Counted from the first letter of the stretch, positions 1 to 7,112 are shown. The stretch: 18,572 nt of DNA from an uncultured Roseburia sp. (GCA_934292805.1 CAKQXQ010000041.1:1-18572); one strand, 5' to 3'. The notes: generated by a model not told the origin, from the sequence alone. Made by a program: numbers and translations.

Positions 1-2
1 AG

Positions 3-76
3 TCGGAATGACGTGATTCGAACACGCGACCTCTTCGTCCCGAACGAAGCGCTCTACCAAGCTGAGCCACATTCCG
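3..76 (-). tRNA. tRNA-Pro (anticodon CGG)
   Basis: Reading the minus strand gives a complete 74-nt cloverleaf. The 7-bp acceptor stem pairs CGGAATG (76-70) with CATTCCG (10-4), and the discriminator is A at position 3. The D arm contains AGCTTGGTAGAGC. The anticodon stem CTTCG/CGAAG closes the 7-base loop TTCGGGA, so the anticodon is CGG and position 37 is G, as expected for proline tRNAs. The T arm has the GTTCGAATC loop. The bases after the discriminator are CT, so the CCA tail is not encoded and must be added by the CCA-adding enzyme. Confidence 0.95.
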
Positions 77-107
77 TTATTACTGTCTTTGGAAATCGTA
101 CTTATGA

Positions 108-136
108 ATGATAACACAGTTTGCAAGAATTGTCTA
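108..136 (-). promoter_or_regulatory. Sigma-A-type promoter for tRNA-Pro
   Basis: On the minus strand TAGACA (136-131) is followed after exactly 17 bases by TATCAT (113-108). This would start transcription near position 101, about 25 bases before the tRNA 5' end. Spacing and position fit a housekeeping promoter. It is called from the sequence match only. Confidence 0.55.
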
Positions 137-297
137 CTAAAAAATGAAAAAAATCCGGTGTAAATCGGTCATTACTTTACTTTTGGAGCAGAATATGGTA
201 TTTTTTGATAAGCGGAATATAAGTCAATCTGCAGATTGCAGATTGTGACCACGCAGAACGATAAGAATACAAAACAGTCTGAGGAAAAGGAGTATTT

Positions 298-996
298 ATG
301 GGAAGAGATGTCATTATTGCCTGTGATTTTAACAGCAAGGAAGAAGTAGTGAATTTTTTAAGCAAATTTCAGGATGAGAAGCCATTCGTAAAAATCGGAA
401 TGGAACTTTTTTATGCAGAAGGTCCGGAAATCGTAAGAACGATCAAGAAGATGGGGCATAAGATTTTCCTTGATTTAAAATTACATGATATTCCAAATAC
501 TGTAAGAAAATCAATGTCTGTATTATCAGGACTGGATGTTGACATGTGCAACGTTCATGCGGCAGGAACCAAAGCAATGATGTCTGCAGCAATCGAAGGA
601 CTTACAAGAGCAGATGGAACAAGACCTTTACTGATCGCAGTAACACAGCTTACATCTACAAGTGAAGAAGTAATGCAGGAAGAATTATGGATCAACAAAC
701 CGATCGATGAGACTGTTATGCATTATGCAAAGAATACAATGGAAGCAGGCTTAGATGGTGTAGTATGCTCTCCATTAGAGGCCGGCAAAGTACATGAGGT
801 ATGTGGGGAGAAGTTTTTGACGATCACACCTGGAGTACGTTTTGCAGATGGAGATGTTGGTGATCAGAAGCGTGTTACAACTCCTGCAAAAGCAAAAGAA
901 CTTGGTTCTGATTATATTGTAGTCGGAAGACCGATCACACAGGCAGAAGATCCGGTTGCAGCTTACAGAAGATGCGTTGCAGAATTTGTTGGCTAA
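298..996 (+). CDS. pyrF: Orotidine 5'-phosphate decarboxylase
   Basis: The 232-residue protein is a complete PyrF of the usual bacterial length, a cytosolic TIM barrel that converts OMP to UMP in the last step of de novo pyrimidine synthesis. The hallmark DLKLHDIP lies at residues 59-66 and supplies the catalytic Asp-Lys-Asp set (D59, K61, D64), with K32 in VKIG as the partner lysine. The phosphate-binding segments TPGVR (177-181) and VVGRPIT (208-214) are present. The start is supported by AAGGAG seven bases upstream of ATG. The gene stands alone, with a tRNA behind it and a hairpin terminator after it, not beside pyrK, pyrD or pyrE. I see no strong promoter upstream; a weak TTTACT-N17-TATTTT lies around 175-203. 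The 5' region at 224-244 holds a short CAATCTGCAGATTG palindrome with a repeated GCAGATT, of unknown meaning. Confidence 0.96.
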   Translation: MGRDVIIACDFNSKEEVVNFLSKFQDEKPFVKIGMELFYAEGPEIVRTIKKMGHKIFLDLKLHDIPNTVRKSMSVLSGLDVDMCNVHAAGTKAMMSAAIEGLTRADGTRPLLIAVTQLTSTSEEVMQEELWINKPIDETVMHYAKNTMEAGLDGVVCSPLEAGKVHEVCGEKFLTITPGVRFADGDVGDQKRVTTPAKAKELGSDYIVVGRPITQAEDPVAAYRRCVAEFVG

Positions 997-1057
997 TGTT
1001 TTTGCGGAAACCTTATCTGTAGTGAAAAGACAGTACATATTACAGTCAGAAAGTGAC

Positions 1058-1086
1058 AAAAGCTGCTGCGTATTGCGGCAGCTTTT
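1058..1086 (+). terminator. Hairpin terminator after pyrF
   Basis: A 12-bp stem, AAAAGCTGCTGC (1058-1069) with GCGGCAGCTTTT (1075-1086), has a 5-base loop and one G-U pair. The stem ends in TTTT but is not followed by a long U tract, so termination may be partial. It lies between pyrF and the TraX-family gene. Confidence 0.6.
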
Positions 1087-1151
1087 CGCATTTCAAATTC
1101 CGTCAGAATAGTAAAAAACAGCGGGAAAAAGAACATAAAGAGGAAAAAAAG

Positions 1152-1931
1152 ATGGAATATAAAAAAGGTATCAGTGGAAGTACACTGAAAATAATAGCAA
1201 TTATCACAATGCTGATCGATCATATCGGAGCAGCGGTTTTGGGGAGACTTCTTGTCATTCAGGGAATCAATGACATTGATGTGACAAGTACGACTGCAGT
1301 GACGCAGTGGCTGTCATCAAATCAGGATCTTTATATGACTTATACAGTGATGAGAATGATCGGACGTGTATCATTTCCAATTTTCTGTTTTCTTTTAGTG
1401 GAAGGTTTTTTGCATACGCATGATGTGAAAAAATATGCATTGCGACTTGGAATGTTTGCATTCATCTCGGAAATACCGTTTGATCTGGCGTTTAGCAGTA
1501 AAATATTGGAGTTCCAATATCAGAATGTCTTTTTTACTCTTTTTATCGGATTATTGACGATGATTGCTTTTCATGCACTGGAAGAGAAAACAGAATGGAA
1601 TAATGCAGTACGGGTGATCGGTTATGCATTGGTTCTTATAGCAGGAATGGCAGCAGCTTATCTGCTGCGTACAGATTATGCCGAAAAAGGTGTTCTTTGT
1701 ATTATGGTTTTATATATTTTCCGAAAGAAGAAGTCGTGGCAGATACTGGCAGGATGTGCTTCGTTTTTCTGGGAGACGCCGGCATTGTTTGCATTTCTTC
1801 CGATCGCACTCTACAATGGAACAAGAGGAATGAAGATGAAGTACTTTTTCTATATTTTCTATCCGGCACATCTGCTTGTTCTATATGCAATCTGCTGTCT
1901 GATGGGCACAGGAAGTTATCCGGCAATCTGA
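1152..1931 (+). CDS. TraX family integral membrane protein
   Basis: The 259-residue protein begins with the typical TraX-family opening, SGSTLKIIAIITMLIDHIGA, and is hydrophobic throughout, with about seven to eight predicted membrane segments. TraX of the F plasmid acetylates pilin, but chromosomal members in Firmicutes, usually of this length, have no established substrate. The pattern of membrane helices with an early MLIDHIGA (conserved Asp-His) resembles membrane acyltransferases; that link is inference. I chose the ATG at 1152 because AAAGAGG precedes it by eight bases. A GTG at 1053 would add 33 residues but would place the pyrF terminator hairpin inside the gene and has no ribosome site. 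The gene converges on azlD with 60 bases between the stops. Confidence 0.8.
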   Translation: MEYKKGISGSTLKIIAIITMLIDHIGAAVLGRLLVIQGINDIDVTSTTAVTQWLSSNQDLYMTYTVMRMIGRVSFPIFCFLLVEGFLHTHDVKKYALRLGMFAFISEIPFDLAFSSKILEFQYQNVFFTLFIGLLTMIAFHALEEKTEWNNAVRVIGYALVLIAGMAAAYLLRTDYAEKGVLCIMVLYIFRKKKSWQILAGCASFFWETPALFAFLPIALYNGTRGMKMKYFFYIFYPAHLLVLYAICCLMGTGSYPAI

Positions 1932-1991
1932 TACGGATTCCAGATTGCAGATGGGAAACAGGAAAATGAACCATCGGCAGGATATGAAAGC

Positions 1992-2294
1992 TTATAAGAA
2001 TAACTCAATAAGAAATACGATCAGACAGCAGGCAACGGACACCTGGAAAAGACCGGCACCAAACCATGCGGCGAGGATTCCAACGATCAGTGCGACTGCA
2101 CCGGCTGCAGGGCTCTGTGTAGCCTCTATAATTGCAGGAAACGTCATAACAGCCAGTGTTACATATGGCACATAGTATAAAAAAGACTGGATAAATTGAT
2201 TCCTGATCGGTTTTCTTATAAGCGTTAAAGGTAATACACGGATGGCATAAGATACGAGTGCCATTACAAGAATGTAAATATAATTATTATGCAT
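1992..2294 (-). CDS. azlD: AzlD family branched-chain amino acid transport protein
   Basis: This 100-residue, strongly hydrophobic protein has about four membrane segments, and its length, its composition and the segment AIRVLPLTLIRKP match the small AzlD subunit. AzlD works with AzlC in the cytoplasmic membrane; in Bacillus subtilis the pair exports the leucine analogue 4-azaleucine. AAAGGAC lies nine to ten bases upstream of the ATG. The gene follows azlC by 34 bases on the same strand, so the two are probably co-transcribed. The physiological substrate here, probably a branched-chain amino acid, is inferred from the family. Confidence 0.87.
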   Translation of the reverse strand: MHNNYIYILVMALVSYAIRVLPLTLIRKPIRNQFIQSFLYYVPYVTLAVMTFPAIIEATQSPAAGAVALIVGILAAWFGAGLFQVSVACCLIVFLIELFL

Positions 2295-2328
2295 GATAAA
2301 AAGTCCTTTCTGTATAACAGATAAAAGA

Positions 2329-3078
2329 TTAATCCTGTTCTGTTTTTCTTGGGAACAAAATAGCTGCCACAGCAGAGATCACAACGGTTAACAGAATCGT
2401 TCTGGTACCACCTGATAACGAGGAGATGACTGGCAGGTAACCGCCTGCGAAGCTGAGTGCAAAACTGATACAGATCAGGGCAGCAACAACCTTATCCTTT
2501 CTTGCCGGAGGGATAATGATCGCCAAAAACATTCCATATAAAGCAACACTCAATGCACTTACAATGCGTAAAGGCAAAATGTTGCCTGCAAGGATGCCAA
2601 GAGCAGTTCCGATCGACCAGGCAGGTGCGGCGAGTGTTATTGCACCATAGGTATAAAAAGGATTCAGATAACCTTCTCTTGAGATGGTGATGCCGAATAA
2701 CTCGTCTGTAACATCATATGCGATGAGCAGACGATGAAAAAAAGGCGTGTCGGCAGAAAAACGTTGTGCAAGGGCACAGCTCATCAGAAGATATCTTGCA
2801 TTTGAAATTAACGTGATAATGGCGACCTCAAGATAAGAGGCACCGGCAGCGATCAGCGTGAAGGCGGCATATTCTCCTGCGGAAGCATTGTTAAAAAGAC
2901 TTGCAAGAAAGCCCTGAAAAGGACTTAAACCCGCATTTCGTGCAGCAATTCCAAGGGAGAAGGAGACTGCAAAATATCCGAGTGCAATAGGAAAGCCATC
3001 TCTCATTCCATCTGTAAAAACTTTTCTTGTGAACGCATAGACAGGGCGTTCTTTTTTATTATCTCTTTGTATATTCAT
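2329..3078 (-). CDS. azlC: AzlC family amino acid permease
   Basis: The 249-residue protein is the large subunit of the AzlCD exporter. The N-terminal segment DGMRDGFPIALGYFAVSFSLG, the FNNASAGEYAAF motif and the later YDVTDELFGI motif are typical of AzlC, and several membrane helices follow to the C terminus. It is expected to act in the cytoplasmic membrane with AzlD, encoded directly downstream. AGAGAG precedes the ATG. I see no Lrp-type azlB regulator in the window and no T-box leader. The 262-base divergent region before the Nudix gene must hold its promoter, which I could not place with confidence. Confidence 0.9.
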   Translation of the reverse strand: MNIQRDNKKERPVYAFTRKVFTDGMRDGFPIALGYFAVSFSLGIAARNAGLSPFQGFLASLFNNASAGEYAAFTLIAAGASYLEVAIITLISNARYLLMSCALAQRFSADTPFFHRLLIAYDVTDELFGITISREGYLNPFYTYGAITLAAPAWSIGTALGILAGNILPLRIVSALSVALYGMFLAIIIPPARKDKVVAALICISFALSFAGGYLPVISSLSGGTRTILLTVVISAVAAILFPRKTEQD

Positions 3079-3118
3079 AAACTCTCTTTTCCAGGTATAA
3101 AATATTTATCATTTTTAG

Positions 3119-3155
3119 ACAGCCAGCCTTATAAAAAAGCAAGGTATCCGGCTGT
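3119..3155. other. Nested inverted repeat in the azlC/Nudix divergent region
   Basis: ACAGCC (3119-3124) pairs with GGCTGT (3150-3155), and inside it CCTT (3127-3130) pairs with AAGG (3141-3144). It lies 41 bases upstream of the azlC start on the minus strand, so it could be a leader hairpin or an operator for azlCD. No T run follows on either strand. Function unknown. Confidence 0.35.
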
Positions 3156-3340
3156 ACAAAATCGAACAAGAACGATTATAGCAATTACCGCTTTGATAGT
3201 AAATGATAAAAAGTAAGCAAAAATAAGACAGATTATATTAAAAAATGTAAGTTTAAAACAAAATAGAAAGAATTGCATTGATATAATGAAAATGATAATA
3301 TGTTTGTGATTAGAAAAAAGTAATACATAAGGAGCGGAAG

Positions 3341-3844
3341 ATGGAATACTGGGATATTTATGATGCAGATAAAAAAGTGACAGGACGTACAATGAAACGC
3401 AATAACTGGTGTTTGAAGGATGGAGAGTACCATCTGACCGTGCTTGGTATTATTGCAAGACCGGACGGAACATTTCTTATTACAAAACGTGTCATGACCA
3501 AAGCCTGGGCACCGGGATGGTGGGAAGTTTCAGGTGGAGCAGCACAGGCAGGAGAGTCATCGGAAGAGGCAGTACTTCGTGAAGTGCACGAAGAGACAGG
3601 CCTGGATGTTTCGCATGCACCGGGTGGATATCTGTTCACTTATAAGAGAGAAAATCCTGGAAAAGGTGATAACTATTTTGTGGATGTATACCGGTTTATT
3701 ATGGATGTCGATGAGAAGGATCTTCATCTTCAGGAGGTAGAGACAGATGGATATATGTTTGCGACGTTAGAACAGATCAGAGAATTTGCAGATCAGGGGA
3801 TCTTTTTGCATTATGATAGTATCCGACAGGCATTCGAAATATAG
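3341..3844 (+). CDS. Nudix hydrolase
   Basis: The 167-residue protein contains a perfect Nudix box at residues 66-88: G66, then five residues, E72, then seven residues, REVHEETGL. This is the Mg2+-binding catalytic helix used to hydrolyse nucleoside diphosphates linked to another group. The N-terminal segment YWDIYDADKKVTGRTMKR resembles the isopentenyl-diphosphate isomerase-like/YfcD branch of Nudix enzymes, which act on various diphosphates; the substrate cannot be told from sequence. AAGGAG lies six bases before the ATG. The TAG stop at 3842-3844 forms the end of a 7-bp duplication created by the palindromic element that follows, so the insertion left the protein intact. Confidence 0.92.
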   Translation: MEYWDIYDADKKVTGRTMKRNNWCLKDGEYHLTVLGIIARPDGTFLITKRVMTKAWAPGWWEVSGGAAQAGESSEEAVLREVHEETGLDVSHAPGGYLFTYKRENPGKGDNYFVDVYRFIMDVDEKDLHLQEVETDGYMFATLEQIREFADQGIFLHYDSIRQAFEI

Positions 3845-3888
3845 GATTCAGGTGTTAAAAGGTCTGTATTTAAGCTTATAATAGCAGA

Positions 3889-3924
3889 TTGCACAAAAGA
3901 AATATTCCAAGTTTCATTGTGCAA
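3889..3924. repeat. Left-arm hairpin inside the palindromic element
   Basis: TTGCACAA (3889-3896) pairs with TTGTGCAA (3917-3924), and the stem continues inward with GAAA against TTTC. The same sequence recurs inverted in the right arm, so the arm can fold on itself or pair with the other arm. Confidence 0.75.
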
Positions 3925-3935
3925 AACATTCCGCT

Positions 3936-3983
3936 AAGCCTCTGAAAGCGTGAAGCGTGTTCAGCAGAGGCTTCCACGCTTCA
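3936..3983. repeat. Two interleaved inverted repeats at the element centre
   Basis: AAGCCTCTG (3936-3944) pairs with CAGAGGCTT (3965-3973), and TGAAGCGTG (3951-3959) pairs with CACGCTTCA (3975-3983). The order A1-B1-A2-B2 means the stems either exclude each other or form a pseudoknot. AAGCGTG occurs twice in tandem (3946-3952 and 3953-3959), so B2 has two possible partners. Confidence 0.75.
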
Positions 3984-3998
3984 TGAGTCTTATCTCCA

Positions 3999-4036
3999 TT
4001 GCACAAAAAGAAACTTTTCATATTTCTTTTGTGCAA
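3999..4036. repeat. Right-arm hairpin inside the palindromic element
   Basis: TTGCACAAAAAGAAA (3999-4013) pairs with TTTCTTTTGTGCAA (4023-4036), with one extra A on the left side. It is the inverted counterpart of the hairpin at 3889-3924. Confidence 0.75.
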
Positions 4037-4151
4037 TTTGCTAATAAAGATTATAAAGCAGACCTTTTGACACCTGAATCAATATAGAAAAAGCACGTCG
4101 TACCGGGATTAGGAAGACAGATACCAGGAATAACAGGAGGAAACTGACAGG

Positions 4152-4709
4152 ATGACAATACGTGTTGCACAAGAACAGGATGCGGAAGAATTACTTTCCA
4201 TATATGAAGGTTATGTGAGGAATACGGCGATCACTTTTGAGTATGATGTTCCGTCAGTGGAAGAATTTCGCAGAAGAATCCGATGTACCCTGGAAAAATA
4301 TCCATACCTTGTAGCTGTAGAAGATGGAAAGATCATTGGATATACTTATGTCGGAGTGTTCCATGAACGGGCTGCTTATGACTGGTCAGTAGAAACATCG
4401 ATTTATGTATCACAGGATCACAGGCAGCAGGGAGTCGGAAGAATACTCTATGGAGCACTGGAAGAGAATCTGAAGAAACAGGGAATCTTAAATGTGAATG
4501 CGTGTATTGCCTGCCCGCAGGTAGAAGACGAGTATCTTACGAAAGACAGCGTGAGATTTCATGGGAAGCTTGGGTACAAGATGGTCGGCACCTTTCATAA
4601 GTGTGGGTATAAGTTCAACCGGTGGTATGATATGGTCTGGATGGAAAAGTTTATCGGTGAACATACAACAGATCAGATGCCAGTGATTCCATTTGGAAAA
4701 CTGCATTAA
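4152..4709 (+). CDS. GNAT family N-acetyltransferase (phosphinothricin acetyltransferase-like)
   Basis: The 185-residue cytosolic protein fits the GNAT fold: an N-terminal MTIRVAQEQDAEELLSIY strand-helix, then ETSIYV and the acetyl-CoA pyrophosphate loop RQQGVGR at residues 91-97 (Q/R-x-x-G-x-G/A). The later FHGKLGYKMVGTFHKCGYKFNRWYDMVWMEK is typical of the Pat/YwnH-like branch, in which members acetylate phosphinothricin, methionine sulfoximine or other small amines. The true substrate is unknown. AGGAGG lies eleven bases upstream of the ATG, a rather long spacing. It follows the palindromic element by 71 bases and is followed after 69 bases by the rhodanese-TtcA gene on the same strand. Confidence 0.88.
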   Translation: MTIRVAQEQDAEELLSIYEGYVRNTAITFEYDVPSVEEFRRRIRCTLEKYPYLVAVEDGKIIGYTYVGVFHERAAYDWSVETSIYVSQDHRQQGVGRILYGALEENLKKQGILNVNACIACPQVEDEYLTKDSVRFHGKLGYKMVGTFHKCGYKFNRWYDMVWMEKFIGEHTTDQMPVIPFGKLH

Positions 4710-4778
4710 ATAGAAATCGAAGATATCAGGTACATATGCGGTGAGCAGATGTACGAAAAAACAGGAGAACATGACGAT

Positions 4779-5906
4779 ATGAATATTACAATAGATGAAT
4801 TAAAAAAACTGGATAAGGACACATACCAGATCATTGATATCCGCAATGAGGATGAAGTGGCTCATGGTGCGATCCCGGGAGCGATTGCGGTACCGTCTGA
4901 CGCAATTGAAGGAAACGAATCCATTGATTTCTCCAGAAAGCTTGTGATCTGCTGCAGCAGAGGACGTTTCAGTGTCGAGGTTGCAGAGGCACTGGAAGAA
5001 AAAGGAATCGATGCGGCCAGTCTGGAAGGTGGCTATGTGGCATGGCTATTAGATACTATGAAACAGGAAGAGCAGGAGGATATCAGTGCTGATGTAGAGC
5101 TTAGTATCCGCAAGAAATTCCGTAAAAGTATCTGGTGCAAATTTACCAAGGCAATCAATGAATATGAACTTGTGAAACCGGGCGACCGTATTGCAGTCTG
5201 CATTTCCGGAGGAAAAGATTCCATGCTTATGGCAAAGCTTTTTCAGGAACTGAAGCGACATAATAAATTTGAATTTGATGTAAAATTTCTGGTTATGGAT
5301 CCCGGCTACAGTCCGGCAAATCGTAAAGTGATCGAAGAGAACGCCAGAAAAATGAATATACCGGTCACAATTTTCGAATCCGACATTTTTGAATCCGTAT
5401 TCAATATTGAAAAATCACCATGCTACCTTTGTGCGAGGATGAGACGCGGACATTTGTATCATTATGCAAAAGAATTAGGGTGCAATAAAATTGCACTGGG
5501 TCATCATTATGATGATGTGATCGAAACAATTCTGATGGGAATGCTTTACGGAGCACAGATCCAGACAATGATGCCAAAGCTCCATAGTACCAACTTTGAG
5601 GGAATGGAACTGATACGTCCTTTATATCTCGTTCGTGAAGATGATATCAAGGCATGGCGGGATTACAATAACCTTCATTTTATCCAGTGTGCGTGCAAAT
5701 TTACAGAAACCTGCACAAGCTGTAATAATGAGAACCGGTCAAAACGCCTGGAGACCAAGGAACTGATTGCTGAACTTAAAAAGGTGAACGAATACGTTGA
5801 GGGAAATATTTTTAAGAGTGTGGAAAATGTAAATCTTCAGACCGTCATTGCGTATAAGCAGGATGGCGTGAAACATCATTTTCTGGATACCTACGATGAA
5901 AAATAG
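4779..5906 (+). CDS. Rhodanese domain fused to TtcA-type PP-loop tRNA thiolase
   Basis: The 375-residue protein joins two domains. Residues 1-95 form a rhodanese domain (IIDIRNEDEVAHGAIPGA) whose active loop C59-SRGRF-S65 has the persulfide-carrying cysteine. Residues 110-375 form a TtcA-like adenylating domain with the PP-loop SGGKDS (143-148), CYLCARMRRG (Cys215, Cys218), GHHYDD (241-246) and a third cysteine region, CACKFTETCTSC (304-315). In E. coli, TtcA uses an iron-sulfur cluster bound by three cysteines to make 2-thiocytidine at tRNA position 32. The fused rhodanese would pass sulfur directly to the thiolase; this is inference. The start at 4779 has AGGAG eleven bases upstream and begins right at the domain; an ATG at 4749 would add ten residues. 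cysK follows. Confidence 0.88.
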   Translation: MNITIDELKKLDKDTYQIIDIRNEDEVAHGAIPGAIAVPSDAIEGNESIDFSRKLVICCSRGRFSVEVAEALEEKGIDAASLEGGYVAWLLDTMKQEEQEDISADVELSIRKKFRKSIWCKFTKAINEYELVKPGDRIAVCISGGKDSMLMAKLFQELKRHNKFEFDVKFLVMDPGYSPANRKVIEENARKMNIPVTIFESDIFESVFNIEKSPCYLCARMRRGHLYHYAKELGCNKIALGHHYDDVIETILMGMLYGAQIQTMMPKLHSTNFEGMELIRPLYLVREDDIKAWRDYNNLHFIQCACKFTETCTSCNNENRSKRLETKELIAELKKVNEYVEGNIFKSVENVNLQTVIAYKQDGVKHHFLDTYDEK

Positions 5907-5967
5907 TTCAAGGTAAAACCTATAACAGATTCTAATAAAAAACTATGGCTTTTTGAGACTAAAACAG

Positions 5968-5996
5968 TTGACAGAAAAATAGTATACGGATATAAT
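5968..5996 (+). promoter_or_regulatory. Consensus sigma-A promoter of cysK
   Basis: TTGACA (5968-5973), a 17-base spacer and TATAAT (5991-5996) are a perfect match to the housekeeping consensus. Transcription should begin near 6003, giving a leader of about 75 bases before the cysK start at 6078. Confidence 0.88.
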
Positions 5997-6013
5997 TCAT
6001 ACATAAACACATA

Positions 6014-6034
6014 TTCCTATATGATTAGTAGGAA
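6014..6034. promoter_or_regulatory. Probable repressor operator in the cysK leader
   Basis: TTCCTA (6014-6019) and TAGGAA (6029-6034) form a perfect inverted repeat with a 9-base centre, about 11 bases after the expected transcription start. A perfect promoter followed by an inverted repeat suggests repression. In Firmicutes cysteine genes are often controlled by Rrf2-family CymR, whose sites contain similar TTCC/GGAA halves; assignment to a CymR-like protein is inference. Confidence 0.5.
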
Positions 6035-6077
6035 ATAAACAGGAACAGTAATGCCACGCATAATGGAGGATAAAAAT

Positions 6078-7013
6078 ATGAGTGATATCAAAGCAAGTGC
6101 ATTAGAGTTAGTAGGAAAGACACCAATCGTAAAAGCAGACAGATATGCAGCAAAAGCAGGAGCAGCTGAAGCGAATATTTTGGTAAAGCTTGAAGCATTT
6201 AATCCGGCTGGATCAGTAAAGGACAGAGTTGCGCTGGCAATGATCGAGGATGCCGAGAAGAAAGGAACTTTGAAAGAAGGATCTACAATTATTGAACCAA
6301 CCAGCGGTAATACCGGAATCGGTCTTGCAGCAGTTGCAGCAATTAAAGGCTACAGAGCAATTCTTACACTTCCTGATACCATGAGTGTAGAACGTAGAAA
6401 TCTGTTAAAAGCATACGGAGCAGAACTTGTTCTGACAGAAGGCGCCAAGGGAATGAAGGGTGCTATCGCAAAAGCAGAGGAACTCGCAAAAGAAATTCCG
6501 GGAGCTGTTATTCTCGGACAATTTGTAAATCCGGCGAACCCTGCAGCACACAAAGCAACAACAGGACCTGAGATCTGGGAGCAGACAGATGGAAACGTAG
6601 ATTTCTTTGTCGCAGGAGTTGGTACCGGTGGAACAATCACAGGTGTTGGTGAATACTTAAAAGAGAAGAATCCGGATGTAAAAATCGTCGCAGTAGAACC
6701 GGCAACAAGTGCAGTGCTTTCAACCGGAAAAGCCGGAGCACATAAGATCCAGGGTATCGGTGCAGGATTTGTCCCGGATACATTAGATACTTCCGTTTAT
6801 GATGAGATCATCCCAATCGAGAATGATGATGCATTTGAAGAAGGAAGAAGATTCGCATTAAGTGAAGGTGTTCTGGTAGGTATCTCTTCCGGAGCAGCAT
6901 TAAAGGCTGCAACAATTCTGGCACAGAGACCGGAGAACAAAGGAAAGAATATCGTAGTTCTCTTACCTGATTCCGGTGACAGATATTTATCTACTGCTTT
7001 ATTCAGTAACTAA
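6078..7013 (+). CDS. cysK: Cysteine synthase (O-acetylserine sulfhydrylase)
   Basis: The 311-residue cytosolic enzyme makes cysteine from O-acetylserine and sulfide using pyridoxal phosphate. The cofactor lysine is K48 in NPAGSVKDR, the substrate-binding loop TSGNTG is at 75-80, and the phosphate-binding loop GTGGT is at 182-186. Length and motifs are those of CysK/CysM-type enzymes and there is no C-terminal CBS domain, so cystathionine beta-synthase is unlikely. I chose ATG 6078 because GGAGG lies eight bases upstream and the protein begins in line with the family (MSDIKASALELVGKTPIV); an ATG at 6051 would add nine residues and lacks a good ribosome site. It has its own consensus promoter and probable operator. 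The 3' end lies in a 23-bp tandem duplication. Confidence 0.95.
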   Translation: MSDIKASALELVGKTPIVKADRYAAKAGAAEANILVKLEAFNPAGSVKDRVALAMIEDAEKKGTLKEGSTIIEPTSGNTGIGLAAVAAIKGYRAILTLPDTMSVERRNLLKAYGAELVLTEGAKGMKGAIAKAEELAKEIPGAVILGQFVNPANPAAHKATTGPEIWEQTDGNVDFFVAGVGTGGTITGVGEYLKEKNPDVKIVAVEPATSAVLSTGKAGAHKIQGIGAGFVPDTLDTSVYDEIIPIENDDAFEEGRRFALSEGVLVGISSGAALKAATILAQRPENKGKNIVVLLPDSGDRYLSTALFSN

Positions 7014-7042
7014 CAGTTTCTTTATTCAGTAACTCATAGATC
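6997..7042. repeat. Diverged 23-bp tandem duplication over the cysK stop codon
   Basis: CTTTATTCAGTAACT occurs at 6997-7011 and again at 7020-7034. Extending both copies to a 23-bp unit gives 19 of 23 identical positions. The first copy contains the cysK stop TAA (7011-7013). Confidence 0.8.
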
Positions 7043-7048
7043 GTAAAA

Positions 7049-7089
7049 GCTCTCATGGATTTATAACTCTTTCTTTGTTCCATGAGAGC
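7049..7089. terminator. Inverted repeat after cysK
   Basis: GCTCTCATGGA (7049-7059) pairs perfectly with TCCATGAGAGC (7079-7089) across a 19-base loop. No U run follows on the plus strand, so it may be an mRNA 3'-end stem that assists the stronger hairpin downstream. Confidence 0.45.
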
Positions 7090-7112
7090 AAAAGGCAGAA
7101 TAAATTTAGAGA

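Larger units (their letters stand above)
3845..4080. mobile_element. MITE-like palindromic element with target site duplication
   Basis: This 236-bp stretch has no open reading frame of note and is flanked by a perfect 7-bp direct repeat, AATATAG, at 3838-3844 and 4081-4087. Its ends are 22-bp inverted repeats (3845-3866 and 4059-4080) that match at 21 of 22 positions and begin GATTCAGGTGT. Inward of these, the left arm to about 3924 and the right arm from about 3999 are also imperfect inverted copies of each other. Each arm contains its own TTGCACAA...TTGTGCAA hairpin. The structure is that of a non-autonomous element moved by a transposase supplied elsewhere. The transposase family is not identifiable from the ends. 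It could alternatively be a folded RNA or act as a terminator between the Nudix and GNAT genes. Confidence 0.8.

Noticed and set aside
1053..1151. Longer TraX-family protein starting at GTG 1053
   Set aside because: It would encode the pyrF terminator hairpin as protein, has no ribosome site, and adds residues not typical of the family.
3845..4080. CRISPR array or riboswitch
   Set aside because: Repeats are inverted rather than regularly spaced direct units, and the stretch lies between terminal repeats with a target duplication. No known riboswitch core was recognised.
4749..4778. Earlier ATG start for the rhodanese-TtcA gene
   Set aside because: It has only GGTGAG three bases away as ribosome site; ATG 4779 begins right at the rhodanese domain with AGGAG upstream. 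Not fully excluded.
5907..6077. T-box leader for cysK
   Set aside because: The leader after the promoter is only about 75 bases, with no T-box AGGGTGG sequence and no terminator/antiterminator pair.
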